NCBI GenBank assembly: GCA_037951165.1
Contig: JBBDHG010000061.1
Span: 4,940,001-5,004,000, forward strand
Direction: 5' to 3'
Length of the DNA stretch: 64,000 nt
Source: Lophius americanus
Lineage: Eukaryota > Chordata > Actinopteri > Lophiiformes > Lophiidae
Shown: piece after piece, positions 13,001-26,835 of the stretch
Layout of the letters: each line of letters begins with the position of its first letter
Numbering within the stretch: the stretch's first letter is position 1
Translations under genes and position numbers: made by a program
Notes under the pieces: model-generated
What the model saw: the letters and a program-made list of their open reading frames with translations, nothing else
Told to the model about the DNA's origin: nothing
Databases searched by the model: none

Positions 13001-13082
13001 GTATACTTTATAAAAACGGGTAAATGTCTATTAAATAGAATTGAATATCCCCAAATCGTACCGAAGATGAGCTATCTGCCAT
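3813..13082 (-). CDS. kat5: Kat5 (Tip60) MYST-family histone acetyltransferase, 14 coding exons, complete
   Basis: Catalytic subunit of the NuA4/TIP60 complex; it acetylates histones H4 and H2A and proteins such as ATM in the nucleus. Coding exons in transcript order: 13082-13062, 12980-12914, 12648-12580, 12485-12349, 11911-11843, 9603-9496, 9354-9277, 8220-7972, 7877-7788, 7701-7561, 7457-7364, 7243-7084, 6975-6894, 3947-3813. They join in phase to 1500 nt (499 aa; human about 513). A chromo-like domain spans about residues 8-72 (HYIDFNKRLDEWV). A C2HC zinc finger (CEFC...H...C) lies near 250-270. The MYST core has the acetyl-CoA loop QRRGYG, the cysteine of VACILTLPPY and the glutamate of TPEKPLSDLG. 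The start gives MADSSSSVEIIEGCRLPVL. The donor after exon 9 is a weak GTTGGT. I found no exon for the segment that follows KTLPIPVQ in human KAT5; exon 5 (ending LPTP) joins exon 6 (starting KRKVE) in frame. The last intron holds a hAT element, and the last exon is duplicated in inverted orientation at 550-684. Confidence 0.95.
4527..5698. mobile_element. Non-autonomous hAT-like element, copy 1 (kat5 last intron)
   Basis: The left end reads GGGCTGCAACTATCGACTAT, followed by repeated TCGATTA words. The right end mirrors this imperfectly (TCGTCGATTATTTGTTGCA near 5670-5695). The inside is AT-rich and has no transposase frame. A related copy lies at 51253-52172 and shares long stretches such as the TAAATAAAGATTAAGTAAAAA type. 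The left arm of the kat5 duplication lacks this element near position 230, so it looks like an insertion into this arm only. The hAT assignment rests on the terminal motif. Confidence 0.6.
5831..6893. other. Remainder of the last kat5 intron
   Basis: No gene or recognised repeat. A strongly pyrimidine-rich stretch (CT-rich on the plus strand) runs from about 6240 to 6420. Confidence 0.5.
9870..10000. repeat. Possible retroelement tail in kat5 intron 5
   Basis: The sequence ACTGAATTTCCCCAAGGGG followed by ATGAATAAAGTATC resembles the 3' tail of many short fish retroelements. Only the tail is recognisable. The rest of this intron (about 10000-11840) is AT-rich with nothing I can name. Confidence 0.35.
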
Positions 13083-13389
13083 TTTTGTTTTTTTTATCGG
13101 TGAACAGGAGCAAGGTGTTATGGGAAAAAAACAGTCTACAGCAAAGATGAAATAAACAACAAGACAGATATCCGAGGACGAAGATGAGGAGCGCAAGTTG
13201 GAAAACCAAGAAAGCGAGACACAGGTTTGGATCCTCTTTCGTTAAAATTAAGGTTATTAATATGATGTACAATACATTAACATTAACAGTTCAGCATCTC
13301 TTCCTCACGGAACTTCTACATTACTATTTGTAGTTTAACAACGACTTTGGCAGGGCTGTACCTGCTGTTGTTTATTATTTATCTTAGTT

Positions 13390-14237
13390 GCAGAAATACA
13401 GTGAAACAGTCAAAGGTCATCAAATGAAACAGTCCAGGTTCATAAATTAAAATAATCCAGGTTCATTCAAACTTTCTATGACACAATTAATTGTGAAAAT
13501 CATTGAGGAACGTACTAGTTTTGTGTGCCGGAATGTGCAGTATTTAGCACAGTGACCACGATGTACTACTATAAACTATAGCCTACTATACTATAAACCT
13601 ATTCTATTAGTTTTACTATGTTTTCTTCTGTAAAATTGCATCATGTATATCTAGTCTCACAGTTTTGACAGCAAATATTCAAATTTCTCATCACAATGTG
13701 CAGCTTGATTGGGAAGGGGGGCTATCCGTTTTAGTTACAATTCTCAAAATTGTTTTCTCAACAATGCAAAACTAATTGAATAAATATGCAATAAAAATCC
13801 CATTAGAAAACAATGGGAAGTAGCTAAATGAGCTCAGTCTCTAACCATGAAAATGTTGAAATGTAATATTTCTAAAAGGTTACATCTAATCATAAAATAT
13901 GTAGACATGGCAAGATGGCAATTACAAATGCAAAAAACTAATACTGCTATCTGATATTCTACTTCTACTACTACTTCTACTACTATTCATCCAGTGTTAC
14001 AGCCCAGGTTCATATAGTGGAACAGTACATGTTCATACAATAAAACAGTCCAGGTTAATATAGTGAAACAGTCCAGGTTAATATAGTGAAACAGTACATT
14101 TTCATATAGTGGAACAGTCCAGGTTCATATAGTGGAACAGCCCAGGTTCATATAGTGGAACAGCCCAGGTTCATATAGTGGAACAGCCCAGGTTCATATA
14201 GTGGAGCAGCCCAGGTTTATATAAGGGAACAGTCCAT
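13390..14237. repeat. 23-bp minisatellite upstream of kat5
   Basis: From about 13997 to 14237 there are about ten copies of a unit close to CCCAGGTTCATATAGTGGAACAG. Copies near 14110-14200 are almost perfect and those at the edges are degenerate. A few decayed units of the same kind appear at 13400-13475. The array begins about 0.9 kb upstream of the kat5 start codon. Confidence 0.85.
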
Positions 14238-14239
14238 GA

Positions 14240-17200
14240 AACAAACACATTCTAAAGCTGTATCCTCATCTGGCACCTCTTCCTAACTAGAAGCTGTGGT
14301 TGATGGTATCTAAGACTGTATGGACATTCAGCATAAGCCTTCATCTGCAGATACTAAAAGGTTTAGAGTGAGATTGTGAATTTGTGTTTGTTCTTTCCAC
14401 CGCTGAATTCAAGCTGAATAATATGAGCAAAGATAACGTGTGTAGGTTGTGACTGATTATGTAACAAATTAAACCAGTCCATAGCGTCCATAGTTCAGGT
14501 AAATAGGCCAGAAAATACGGATTTATCCATATTTTCGAGGTACAGTGTAACTTTATTTCCAGAGGAGGTCCCACTTATCTTCAACCAAAACTATTCTCGG
14601 AGAAAACAGACTTCATACAGGCATGACTTTCTCTGACAGAACTATTTGGGCTTTTCCAATCATGTCAGGGTGATAAAGGAAATTAATCCATCTCTTGTTA
14701 AAGTCCAAATGCCTTGCCTTGGGATGTCTCATTATATTGTATTGTATTGTGCCTTTAAGTCCAACAATCATTGGGACAGTGATGAAAAGGAGGGTCTTAT
14801 GAAAGCTTTTGAGAATACCATCTTGGGAATGGACTCATTCTGTCCCTTATAATACGTATAACACATTTGAAATTAAAGTTAAATAGAGCTGATTTCATGC
14901 ATTTGTTGAGACACCAGCTCCACTAACCCCACGAAACACCTTGCAGACTGGAAACAGCAGACAACCCGTCAATAATTACAATAACAATAATACTAATAAC
15001 AATAATACATATCATCATACGGAAATAACATTGAACAAAATCAGTGTTTGTGTCAATCATCTCAGTTAGATCTTGAAAAGGTTATAAATGATCTTTATTA
15101 TAATCCGTGGAACAGTAATCAGTATACAGAACTTGCACTTTTTTGAGTTGGGAAACCATTTATTAAATGTTAAATAATAAATGATAGCAGTCCATAAACA
15201 ATTTGTCTTAAACAGCCTTCAGTTATTATTATTATTATTTGTTCAATCAGACAATTGCGGTTTTTCAAGTGCTTTGAAGGGCGAGCCTGATTATCATAAT
15301 CATGCATGATAGGGTGTATTGAAATCAGGTATCATATCAAACCGACCTGGTTAACTACTGGCATGGTGAATTAAAAGGAATAAAACTGTCAAAAGGAGTG
15401 AGGGAAAGACAGTTGGATTTGATCATATGCTCATCAGCAGTGTCCATCCCGGGGTAGTGCTAACACATGATTACATTTGAATAAGAATAAAGTATTGAGT
15501 ATATCCATGGGAGCGAAATCTTTCAGTAATTATTATTTTTCTGATCTGGAGGGTTGACAGAAAAAGGAATCTTCCAAAACATGATTGACCTTTCAGAAAT
15601 CGTGAATATCAAGAACCAGCAAAGATAATCGTTTCCTCATACCATATTTTGGTCAGATCTTTGACATTTCAAAACATAATTTTTCTGACTGTAAAGTTAA
15701 CTGAAAAAATTATTGGGTTTTTTCTTTGGTACTGCATGCCTTCAGACCTCAGGCTGTGACTTTAATGCTGCTAATTATCCCTGTTCACTATTGCTATTAA
15801 AGACAGAGTCAAACCTCCATCAGAGATTACTGGTCAACTCTCTGATCCAGGTTGTTGTAAAAGAGACTGCTAATCTCTCTTTTTGATGATATATTTGGTT
15901 GTTGCTCTTTGCTGCCTTCCATCCACTTCGTTCCTTTTTTTCATTTCAAATTTGCAAAAGTGTCTCACTCAATTGCAGATATTTTACAAATGTTCAGCAG
16001 ACAAGAGATGATTTGCGTCACCATGTCTTCAACATGGCAGATCAACATTTCGATGAGGAAATACAGTTGTTAGGCTTAATTTTGAAACTGAATATTTCAT
16101 ACATTTCATTCCTAAGTGAACATGCAACATTCGGTTGCTCTTTTCCCATTACAAATTCAAGCAGCACTCATAGATATAAAATATAAAATATAAATAAATG
16201 GATAAAAACAAATAAATAAAAGGAGAATAAACATACACTTAAAAGTGCAAATGTACATTTGTTAACAGCATGACATTCACTGTACAATCATTGATTATAT
16301 ACTCACATTAATTTCTGCATTATAATAAGGATTACTAAGTAGCATAGTTAGAGTAGAAATATCTAATAGCAAGTCTATTGGAAAATATTTGCATTGCCTT
16401 GTGACAAGGAAAGGCTCCTCTAAACATGGTATTTGCTTGATTGTATGTGTGCGCACGCTTGTTTGTGTATATTAGTACCTGTATGTGTATGTGTGTTTGT
16501 GCAAACAGTAGGCCTAAGCAGAAGAAACTCAAATAATTTTAATTCAGAGGCACAAAATCTGCCCAGGCTGCATTTCAAGTATCTAGCATCGTTGTAGACA
16601 ACACACATCTGTCAGACATCAGCAAAGCAGAGAGAGAAGGGAGGAAAAAGAACATTTCCTATCCTAGCTCAAGCAAGAGGCAGCTAAAGAGGCGTACAGC
16701 GAGTGGAAACAAGCAGTCCAACCTTTTACACAAACATCAGTTTTTTTAACCACAGAGTAGGTTATTGCACTTCTTGTTGCAACCAGTACGGTTTAAGACA
16801 GCCTTCTGCATCAGGCTGGTATCTGTAGTTACTTTGCGTTCACATTGTGCTCCACATTACTTCCTCGATTGTGGTCAGAAATTAGAAAAAAAGGGAATAA
16901 TAGGCCTGGTCCCAGGAAGGGGATCAATTTCTTTATACACTGCTCGGCACGGCATTTTCACAGACATGCCATCCTTGTGTAAGTAGGGAACAATGCCTTT
17001 GAGAATGATCACACTGGAAATGGAAAGTAATCACAGACAGCCAGTTTGGTAAGGTTGCGTTCCGTATAGACAAGCCGTCCTTTTTAGGGTCTTGGTAAAT
17101 GATACCCAATGAGATCCTGTAGAAAAATGCTGTTTTCTGGCAATAAAAGTGTCCACTTTTCTGATGCGATAAGATGAAATCTATCATGGAATCTTTCTCC

Positions 17201-17453
17201 AGGGCAACTTGATGGGCTATGTCCGACTGGGTTCACATTCACAGGATCCTGATCTGAACCATTGATTCATTGCTGTTCTTCATAAACCGAGAGGTTTTCT
17301 ATGAGTTCTTCCAAATAAGCATACTTCCAAACTTCTCACCTTAAAGAAACATGCTTCCTGTTGCTTTGTTTGGCAATGTTTATCTTGATAGTTTATATAC
17401 AATATTTCTGTAAGATGTAATTGTCTGAAAAATACTTTTAACGTTTTGGACGA
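14240..17453. other. Intergenic region between kat5 and abcg4
   Basis: AT-rich sequence with no supported gene. Short open frames here match no family I know. A GT-rich patch lies near 16440-16500. Confidence 0.5.
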
Positions 17454-17459
17454 TTTATT
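17454..17459 (-). terminator. Candidate poly(A) signal of abcg4
   Basis: TTTATT on the plus strand is AATAAA on the gene strand, about 215 bases after the abcg4 stop codon. Confidence 0.45.
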
Positions 17460-17672
17460 ATAGGGCAGAGGTTAGGAAAACTCTCCATCGCCTTTACTTC
17501 TTTGACAGCCATTTAAAGATAATGTTATACTGTTAAGGTTGGGTAATGGTGCAGCACAGCTTTCTGATAGATGGATGAGAAGTAGTGAAAGACAGTCCGA
17601 TGATTTGCTCAATATCTCGTATCACTGGGATGAGATAGATGTCCAACTCCATCAGTGGACATCTCTGTATGT

Positions 17673-20600
17673 TTAACGCTCTGATTTGACTTTGTACCGC
17701 AGAACTAGGTAAGTAGCCAGTCTGAGGACCACGAAGAAACCTCCCAGCATCATGAAGTCAACGTAGAGCTTTGCATCCTCAACATCCAGCAGCTGCAGGA
17801 CCTCCTCTGGCTTTTGAAACTTACACAAAGGGGTGGGACACTCCAGCTCTGTGCGGTTCATCCCATAGATAGAGAGAATCACTCCTTCAAAGCCATACCT
17901 GAAAGGTGAAACCTCATGAACCCAGGTTGAATTGAGGATCATTGGAGATCAAATCGAGACAAAATTCATTATAAAATATATCTACAAAAAGTCTAAAAAT
18001 AGTAGAATTATCTTATAAACTGAAAAAAAAAAAGTAGTTGACCATACCTGACATAGGAAACATACGAGCTCCACTGTAAGTATTTGGGAATGGTGTCAAA
18101 ATTGATGAAGAAACCAGAAAAGAGGAGCACAGGTATGGCTGTGACGGGACCCACAAAAGTTGCCACCTGTGAAATAAATAAGAGGAATTCTATTAAAAAA
18201 TGTCTCAAAGTCATACTCATGATAAACTTTTCAGGAAAAACACATAAAAATTGATATAGCCAATAAGAGATATGATCGTTTTTCAGCAAATTCCTCTTCT
18301 TGGTGCCTTTATTTCCCATGAAGCAACTCAACCTCTGACAGTAAATCTGTGATGCTGGTGTAACCTCCATCTGCTAAGTCTCAAGCAGAGCTTCTGCGAA
18401 TAGTTACTGGAATGTAAATATTGCATTTTAAATTCAGATCCCTTATACTGCATCATTACTGAACAAATACCAACAATAAGAACTGGGAATTCTACAATTC
18501 TCATTAAAATATCCCCTCCACAACTTCACTTCTTTCAAGACTCATAGAAATAATCTTCATCAAATAGTAATTTCTATCTTGTATGGAACTCGATTCCCAA
18601 ACACTTCCCAAAATGTAATCCACTTCTTGTCCCTCATTATTATATTCAAAGTTTTTACATTTTTCTCATACTTTTTGTTTCAAAAGTTTAACTGCTCACT
18701 ACAGGGACGACACTCTCAGTGTGTTCACACTCATGGTTTCAAGTTTCCTCACACGCCACCATAAATTGATTATAAATGACTTCCTAGTAGATAGGTAGTA
18801 GGCTCATAAGAACACATTTACGGGAAAATGTCAAGTGTCACACTCTGCAAATGCATCATTCTGCACAATGAAGGGATGTCTAAGTGACGTGACAAAGAGG
18901 AGGACTAAAAGATAAGCAGGCTTTCCAACCTGCAGAGATGTGGATGCAGCACCAATGAGCAGACCGAGGGATTGGGCCACCAGGGCCGTGGATGTCGACA
19001 AAGCCATAAAGAGAAGGTAGCGAACTGCTTCTGGAGGCTGTTCAGTCATCCAGTACACTATACTACAATACATGATCGGACAAATCACCTGTAAAAGAGA
19101 TTTCCACTGGTCACTCATATAAAATATAAGTGTAAGCATACCCAAAGTATCGCGTGCTCAATAATTCAAACATTACCTGAAACGGTATATCAGCTACAGT
19201 CTTGGCCAAATAATAAGCCTTTAGGCTGTACCAGTAGTTGAGATGCTCCCTTATAAACACAGACATCTCCAGAGGAACTGTAAAACAACAGCAACATTAA
19301 GAATTTCTCATCTTGTTCTTCTTGAGAGAAGAACAGCATAGCAAAACAGAATCTCTAGCTGGACTCAACATCTTACAGGTGAGGACGGTGGGCATCAGGG
19401 CAGCAAACATCAGGAACAACATGGAGAAAAAGAGGAAGCCAGTGTTGTTGAAAACCTTGCTAGCATCATTTCCAATTTTTAGATAAAGCAGACCAATCAG
19501 CGCTCCAACGGACAGATGAGACATCACCCTGAGGTGGGTAAGCACCTAGAAAAACAACCAAAAAGAAATGTTGTCACAACCTTAACAAAAAACACTGCAG
19601 ATGTGTCCAAGCTGCACCATCTACATGGTGTGTGAAGTAAATGGCTCAGTCAGGCTTTGCCAGTAACTTCCAGGACTGGCCAGAACCCTAATATTCACGG
19701 CATGCCTGGCAAGATGTTACTTGGAGCACATCTGAAACTGCTGCCCAAAAGCCTTGGGAGTGGACTGAAGGCAGGAACTGATGCCATCTGCAATGTTATC
19801 TAGCAGCAAACAAGGCATTTGTAATGGAAGTGCAGAAACCTCAGATGAAGCATAAGGCCTTAACTGGGTTGCCAGCCTCAGCTCATGATTGACAGCTGAA
19901 AGTTGACCTGAAGAAGAAGTTTGGGTTTCCAGAGCACATTGCAGGAACATCACTGAGGCCAGATTTGGTCTTACCCTCTTACGGTTTAAAATCAGGTAGT
20001 CCTGTTGGAACATGCATGTAGTCCCCGGGACTACAGTATAGAGGAGTGCAATAAGGACAACTTTTTTGAGATGGTTGAGCACTTCAGGAGGAGTGGGTCG
20101 AGAGCCTGCTTTGAGCCCACTAAGGTGGGCTACAGGTGATTCAATGGGCTGTCTCTTGGCATCAGAGGCTTAAAGAAGAGAAGAACCAAGAAAAACATCA
20201 TTGAAGCTACAGAAAAAGAATTGAAATGGCTGTGGATCAATGAAGGAATCCACGGTGTAGCGAGCCTCTTGGACATAAGTCAGGGTGTTATCAGCCCAGA
20301 TTGGGTTGCACAGGTGAGGGTGTCAGATGAACTGAGACCCAAGACACCCGATGACCCTGGGTTCATTCCGGACGATGTGACAAAGCTGTACCAAGTAGAT
20401 GGTGTGTCAGTTAAAATTAAAATACAATCCAATGATCAAATTACACCTCACCCAAACAATAGATAATTTCCAATCACAATGATGTAGATAATAATTCATA
20501 GAATGATGGTTTTACCGAGTCCCTGCATATCGTAATGAAGGTCCTTTCGAAGAGGATGCAGAACTGTGTGAATGTACTCGTGGCGAAGGTACGTTTCTCA

Positions 20601-23600
20601 AGGGTTCCTGTTTCCTGTGGAGAAAATCAGTGATAACAAGAACTTAGTTATGCACAACTATGCCAACAAGAATTCACAATCTTTAAGTTTGCAAAGACAG
20701 TTTGATTTTTCTTAATAATATTATAATGTCAGTTTACGCCTATATTATTTATATTTACATGTAATTTGTTTTTAAAATTTTATTTGAGGTGAAGCCAGAG
20801 AGGCAGGTGTTAACAAGGACAAAAATCCCATCACCCTCACATAGTAGTGGGACAAACATTACAGGGAGCAGAAACTGTGCTTAAAGTGAGGAGTATGAAT
20901 CAGTGGGGTGGTGGTGTAATAGTAGGGAGAAGAGAACCAAAGAAAAGGGGAGATGTGAGCTTTATCTTTGACTTCATAATACCAGATTCACCCGACATAT
21001 CTTTATGTTGCTGCCACTTCAATCAAAAGTAATAAATGTTGCAGAGGAAACGGAGGAGACAGGTGCATCAATGGAGGGGAGGATGCACCTGTAATGTAGA
21101 CAAGAACCCATTCAGGTGTGAAATCTCTTGGTCATTATACAGCTTTTGGTTGACCAACACTACCTTAACTATTGAGTAGATCATTTTTTGTTTGATGAGT
21201 GAACTTAATCATAAAGTATTGAATGAAACTCATAAAATGTGAAAATTCCTGTCAGAACAATCTAAAGACAGATATTTTCAGGGTTGTGTTATGGAAGAGC
21301 TGGTATGTTTGAATTATTATATGACACAAGGCTCTGACATCTGTGAATCTATCAAATTTACAGGTGGTGCTCTGGCGACAGGCGAGGTATGACTCACAGT
21401 GGGACATTGAGAAGCACAGGAAGAGTCATTTTTGTCCCTGGAGTTTTTCTTGCCCTCCTCTGAGCACATACCATCCTGGACTGCCTCAAACAGCACTGGA
21501 TTCAGATCACCATACTCCCCTGACGCCACCTCAATGACTGGGAATAAAGATGAAAAGCTTGTAAAAGAGAAATCCCCGGATACACACTTGGATTTACTTG
21601 TAATAAAGACGTTGCCCGACTTACTGAAGTCAGCAGGGTTGTGGTACGTTGGGCAGTGGAGGCCCAGGTTCTTCAGATAAGGGATAAGGTAAGGGACCGT
21701 GCCCTTGTATATGCACTGACCCTGACTGAGGATGTACAGCTGGTGGAGGAACACAGGTTCAGATTAATCAACATTTTTTCTAACATACTGGCTCTGAATA
21801 ATAACAACCGACAAGAGGTATGCGTATTGACAGCTGTGCTGATTATCAGCTGGGTAAAATGAATCATGCTAACGTGGTATTATAGCCTGAAGAGCAGCTA
21901 ATGGATGGATGGATGTTCCCAGCACTCAAGTTACCTTATCAAACAGCTCAAAGATCTTTGCACTTGGCTGATGAATGGTGCAGATGATGGTGCGTCCACC
22001 TTGAGCCAGAGACTTCATGAGGGAAACCACCTGGAAACAGGAAGCACTGTCCAAACCACTGGGATGGGACACAAGATGAGACCGAAAATCTGCATGACAT
22101 GTGCTCAATGTGAGATTACACAATCTGAAACTAGGTCAGTAACATTCTACCTGGTGGGCTCATCAAAGAACATGACAGGAGGATTGTTGACCAGCTCGAG
22201 AGCAATGGCCAGTCTTTTACACTGACCCCCAGAGAGATAGCAGGTGCGTGTCTGAGAACAGTCCAGGAGACCAAGAGCGGTCAGGATCTCATCCACCTTG
22301 GACAAAAACAGGGATGTGTGACATACATCATAACACATGTTATAGGAGCGTCTGACACAGAAAAAAATAATCTTATGTTTGATTGTTATATTGATATGTT
22401 GTGATTTAGATCAATGTGGAATTAAAAAAAGTGTATTTGGCTAATCCAGCGAATTAGATACCTGATAATCAGGATTCATCGTTTCATTCATTCAAAATAT
22501 TGTTAACTCAAATTTACCATAAAAACGTTTAGTATTAACGGCAAAGCAAGCAGAGATAACAAAAACACGTAGCATGAGGATATCTGAGGTAACACAAAGG
22601 CCTATTGTCTGACCTCTCTTTAGTTAAAAAACAATTAAGAACATATTATCGTAGTTTAATAAATACTTTCAGACTTACGAGTTCTTTTTTAACCTGTTTG
22701 CTCTCATTCAGTTTCAGATTGGCCGAAACCTGAAAGAAAGACAGAAAGCACCACCTTGTTTATGTTTACTGTGAATTATAACTTTGAGGACTTTCTATTT
22801 TCAATCTTTTATTTATAGACCTCACCATCATGGCTTCCCTCACAGTGAGGTTTGGCAGCAGCATGTCATCCTGCATAATGTAGCAGGACATCTTCCTGAA
22901 AGTCCTCAGGTCCCTCGGTCGACCATTGACTGTGATCTGGCCTTTCATGCCCGTTTCCCTGTTTCCCAATAGAAAAAAAATACTACTGCAGCTACAATCC
23001 CAAGATAAGCCCAAAAGATGTATGCAAGACAATCCACCGTAAACCGTTTAGGAACCTGCATAAAACATATAACATTCCACAGCTCACCTGTAACCTGCCA
23101 GAATATTCATCAGGGTGGATTTTCCAGCTCCTGAAGGTCCCATGATGCCGATCAGCTCTTTGCTGTTGAATCTCCCTGATAGACACTTGAGGAGGGCTTT
23201 GTAACCTGAAAAAGGATGATGATATATGATCAATAAACTGCCAAGTAATGTAATCAACCATTAAACAAGATTCTCATTCTGGCTACATTTACTTAAAATA
23301 ATAATACATTTTAAATCCAATAATTGCACAGTTAGAAATAGCAGCCTGTAACTTGCACAGCGCCAAGTTATAGCAGACAAGCAATCAGACAAAGGAAATA
23401 AAGCAAAGGAAATAACTGAATGAAAAACAAGCTGAACACAGATGAAAACATATAAAAGCACATTTACAGAGTTCAAATTCATTTCAGAGTAATCCTTATC
23501 TAAAATGGAGGAGATTATACCAGGGTTATTTATTTATACCGTATGTTTCTCTTGTTTTCATTGTACTCTAATGGGAAACTGATTCCAGTAAAAGCCAGAT

Positions 23601-26600
23601 TTAAAGGCCAGATAGATGCTGATGTGTGCTTTTCACAAACGAAAATGTCTGCTGACTAAATTATTTTACATCTGCGGCTCTGTCTTCCATTTTTCCTAGT
23701 GTTAGTCGTGACCCATCTCCTTTATGAGTGATACCTGTGATGCATCTGTTTGTACAACACCTCCTGAGTTCACTGAAGCTTAGATTGTTTCTACTGATGA
23801 CGATGCAGAGAGAGGAAGCCTGATTACTGCAGAAGGAATGGTCATAAGCTGCAACCCTGATTACAAAGACCAATAGGAAAAAGCTAGCAGTATCGTCAAT
23901 CATTAGGTGTCATGCAGATGTGTTGTCATAAACACTGAACTTTTACAATACGGCGTACAACTGTCAATTAAACAATAATAGAAATTCTGTAAATTTGACC
24001 TTGGGGAAGATAAATATTTCAAGATGAAGTTGTCTCTGAAGAATGTGAAAAACAGAGCCACACCATTACCACCATTTAAAAAAGTGCTGATAGTGGTGTG
24101 GCCTACTAATAAAGATGGTTCATCTTTATTAGTATCATATTCATGATGTATTTCACAACATTTGTGACCAAGAAACAGTAAAACTGCGTATTTAGAACTG
24201 ACATTGGTTTTGAAAAACGTAAATTAACAAATCCCTTATGAATCCAGCCGAGTTGTCACCTCCGTCTTCCTTGCCTCTCCCATATCTCCACTTCCTCTTT
24301 CTTGTCTTGTGCTCTGTAGTATGGTTCTTAGCTAAGCAGAGCAGACCCCCGCCGCCAAAAAAAAAAAAATAATTCCCTGAGTGAAGTGGCTTAATGGCAG
24401 TGGCCTCCTCCCATACTATGATATTACATCAGACAGCCTCCACCCAGACAGAGGAGAAGCCTGATGTCCGTGAAGCGACCCCGCTCTGGCATGTGGTGCA
24501 TACTGATGATCTCACTCTGTGATGTAGGTCTCTGTGAGGCTGCAGGCATGCAGTCATGATCACCAGCCTGATTAGAAGCACACAGTATGTAGCTAAACTC
24601 AGGGTCACACCCTGCACCATACAGATACAATGACTTAAAAGTTTGGTTCAGATTTTCAAAGTGGGTTTGTGGGAGATATTTAAACATAGTGTGTTCAGTA
24701 CACACATTGATCACCTGTGTAAGTTGAGCTTGTGTTGTGGACAGGGGTAGCAGTAAAATTCACTTCAGTAAATTTAGTGTCAATTTAAAGCTCTTTCTGA
24801 TGAGAAACGGAAGCTGCCATGCTGCCCTCTCTAGAGTCAGCGACCTACTTCATGACAAAATCAATCATTTTACCTTGTTGCAGGTCTGCCACTACTGCCA
24901 TCAGTGAGTTTATTTCTGCTTTTGTCTGACTCACGAATTCAGCACATTAGTTCAGATCCCAACTAATCTGTACATTACAATATAAGCTCAGCAATTCCAG
25001 CTTGATCTCAAAGGTTCTTACGTTCATTTCAAAGTAACTGCCAAACAAATCCTTCTTTTCAGTCATAGTCCATTGAATGAATACTCACAGCAGGCAAGTC
25101 ATATTTCCCTACACTGGTGTCATCCAAAGAAAAGTGTGTGGATTGCCTAACACATAATAAATGTGTTTTTTTTCTGTGCTCAAATCTTACCTAAATTCGT
25201 TAAATGTGTTGAAATCACCCAAGGTGGCAAACGTACAAACATTCTTTACTTAAGAACAGTTAAATACTTCACTTTTCTTCGTGGTAAAGTTCCTTTCTTA
25301 TGTTCGATGGATGAACCAATGGATCTTCTTTTATATGAGTTACAGTTGCTTCCACTTAGGTTGATATCAGACTTTATTTTCCATTTGTGGAATGATGTAA
25401 AATAAAAAATCTACTTAAGGAATGACCCTGTTTGGAAATTGTGAAGAGTAGTAGCACAAATATCTGTGTTAGAATTAAGAGGAGGTTAACTAAATTGACA
25501 ACTTTATTGACTAAAGTTCAGTAACAAGGTATTTGTTTTGCATTACATCCCACCTCCTGCAGGAACTATGTTCTTATTTTACCATAGAAATGAGAAGAAC
25601 AACATATGTCCCTATTCCCTCTTTTTTTCTTTTAAATTGGACTTCTCCTACCCGATCAACAATGTACCAAGTAATTTAAATTTAGGAATTGTATCAGATC
25701 CCCATTCAGATCTAATATAGATATATATTTCCCTCCGAAGCCATAAAAGGCATTATCTAACTTTTTTTTCAGCAAAAGCCAGAAAACTGACTTTGAAAAA
25801 TTGTAGGCTGTGTTACGCTTTCGACACATCCTTAAATTATTTGGACAAACTGTGAAATGACATACACAGAAAAATGTAATGAAGGGAATGAAGTATGAAA
25901 GGACGTAAATAAATCAGGATAACTTTCCCCTTATAAAACCCCCAAACTCAGGACATTTTGTGGGGAACATAGTGGGAAACCAAATAAACTGGGGTCACTC
26001 TTCATGACAATTTGTCTGACTATGTAGTCTACAATATAAAGGGACATATTAATACAATGAAGACATGACATAATTTTGTCATTTTCTTGCAGAGAGAAAA
26101 TGACAAAATGTGTATTGATGCATTCTAAAACGAGCGTGATAAAAGCAGAGCATGTTAAGCACAATATATCATTTTATATGTAAAATAACCATGTTTCTCT
26201 TTCTGCTCAAAAAGATACAATAAATGACAAAAACCAGCTGATATCAGCCAGAGGCACATAAACACTTCCTCCAACTTCTTGAGTCCCCTTTCACAGCAGG
26301 GCTACTGTTTCACCAGAAGAATACCTCAAAGGAAGGAAAATACTCTCAACATGAAAGTAGGCCACAGCAGCAGCATCAACCTTGCAGGGATAAATGGCCG
26401 CACTCGCCAAGAAGTGCCTACAATAACAAATGCAGATAGAGTGCATCTCATAAATCATCAAACCTTCCTGAACCTCCAAACAATAAAAGAAACAACTCTG
26501 CATTTATTGTATTAAGAGCATCTTCCTTTTGTTAATCTCTTCCTACGCATCACAGAGATCTAAAGACTAAAAGACTAAAATCATGTCAGATTTCAAATGA

Positions 26601-26677
26601 CATCATGCCTCCTTAAGGCTGTATATATATACACACACATATACATATACATATATGTGTATATATGTATATGTATA

Positions 26678-26725
<48 letters not shown>

Positions 26726-26758
26726 TATACATAAATATGTACACATACATACATATAT

Positions 26759-26835
<77 letters not shown>

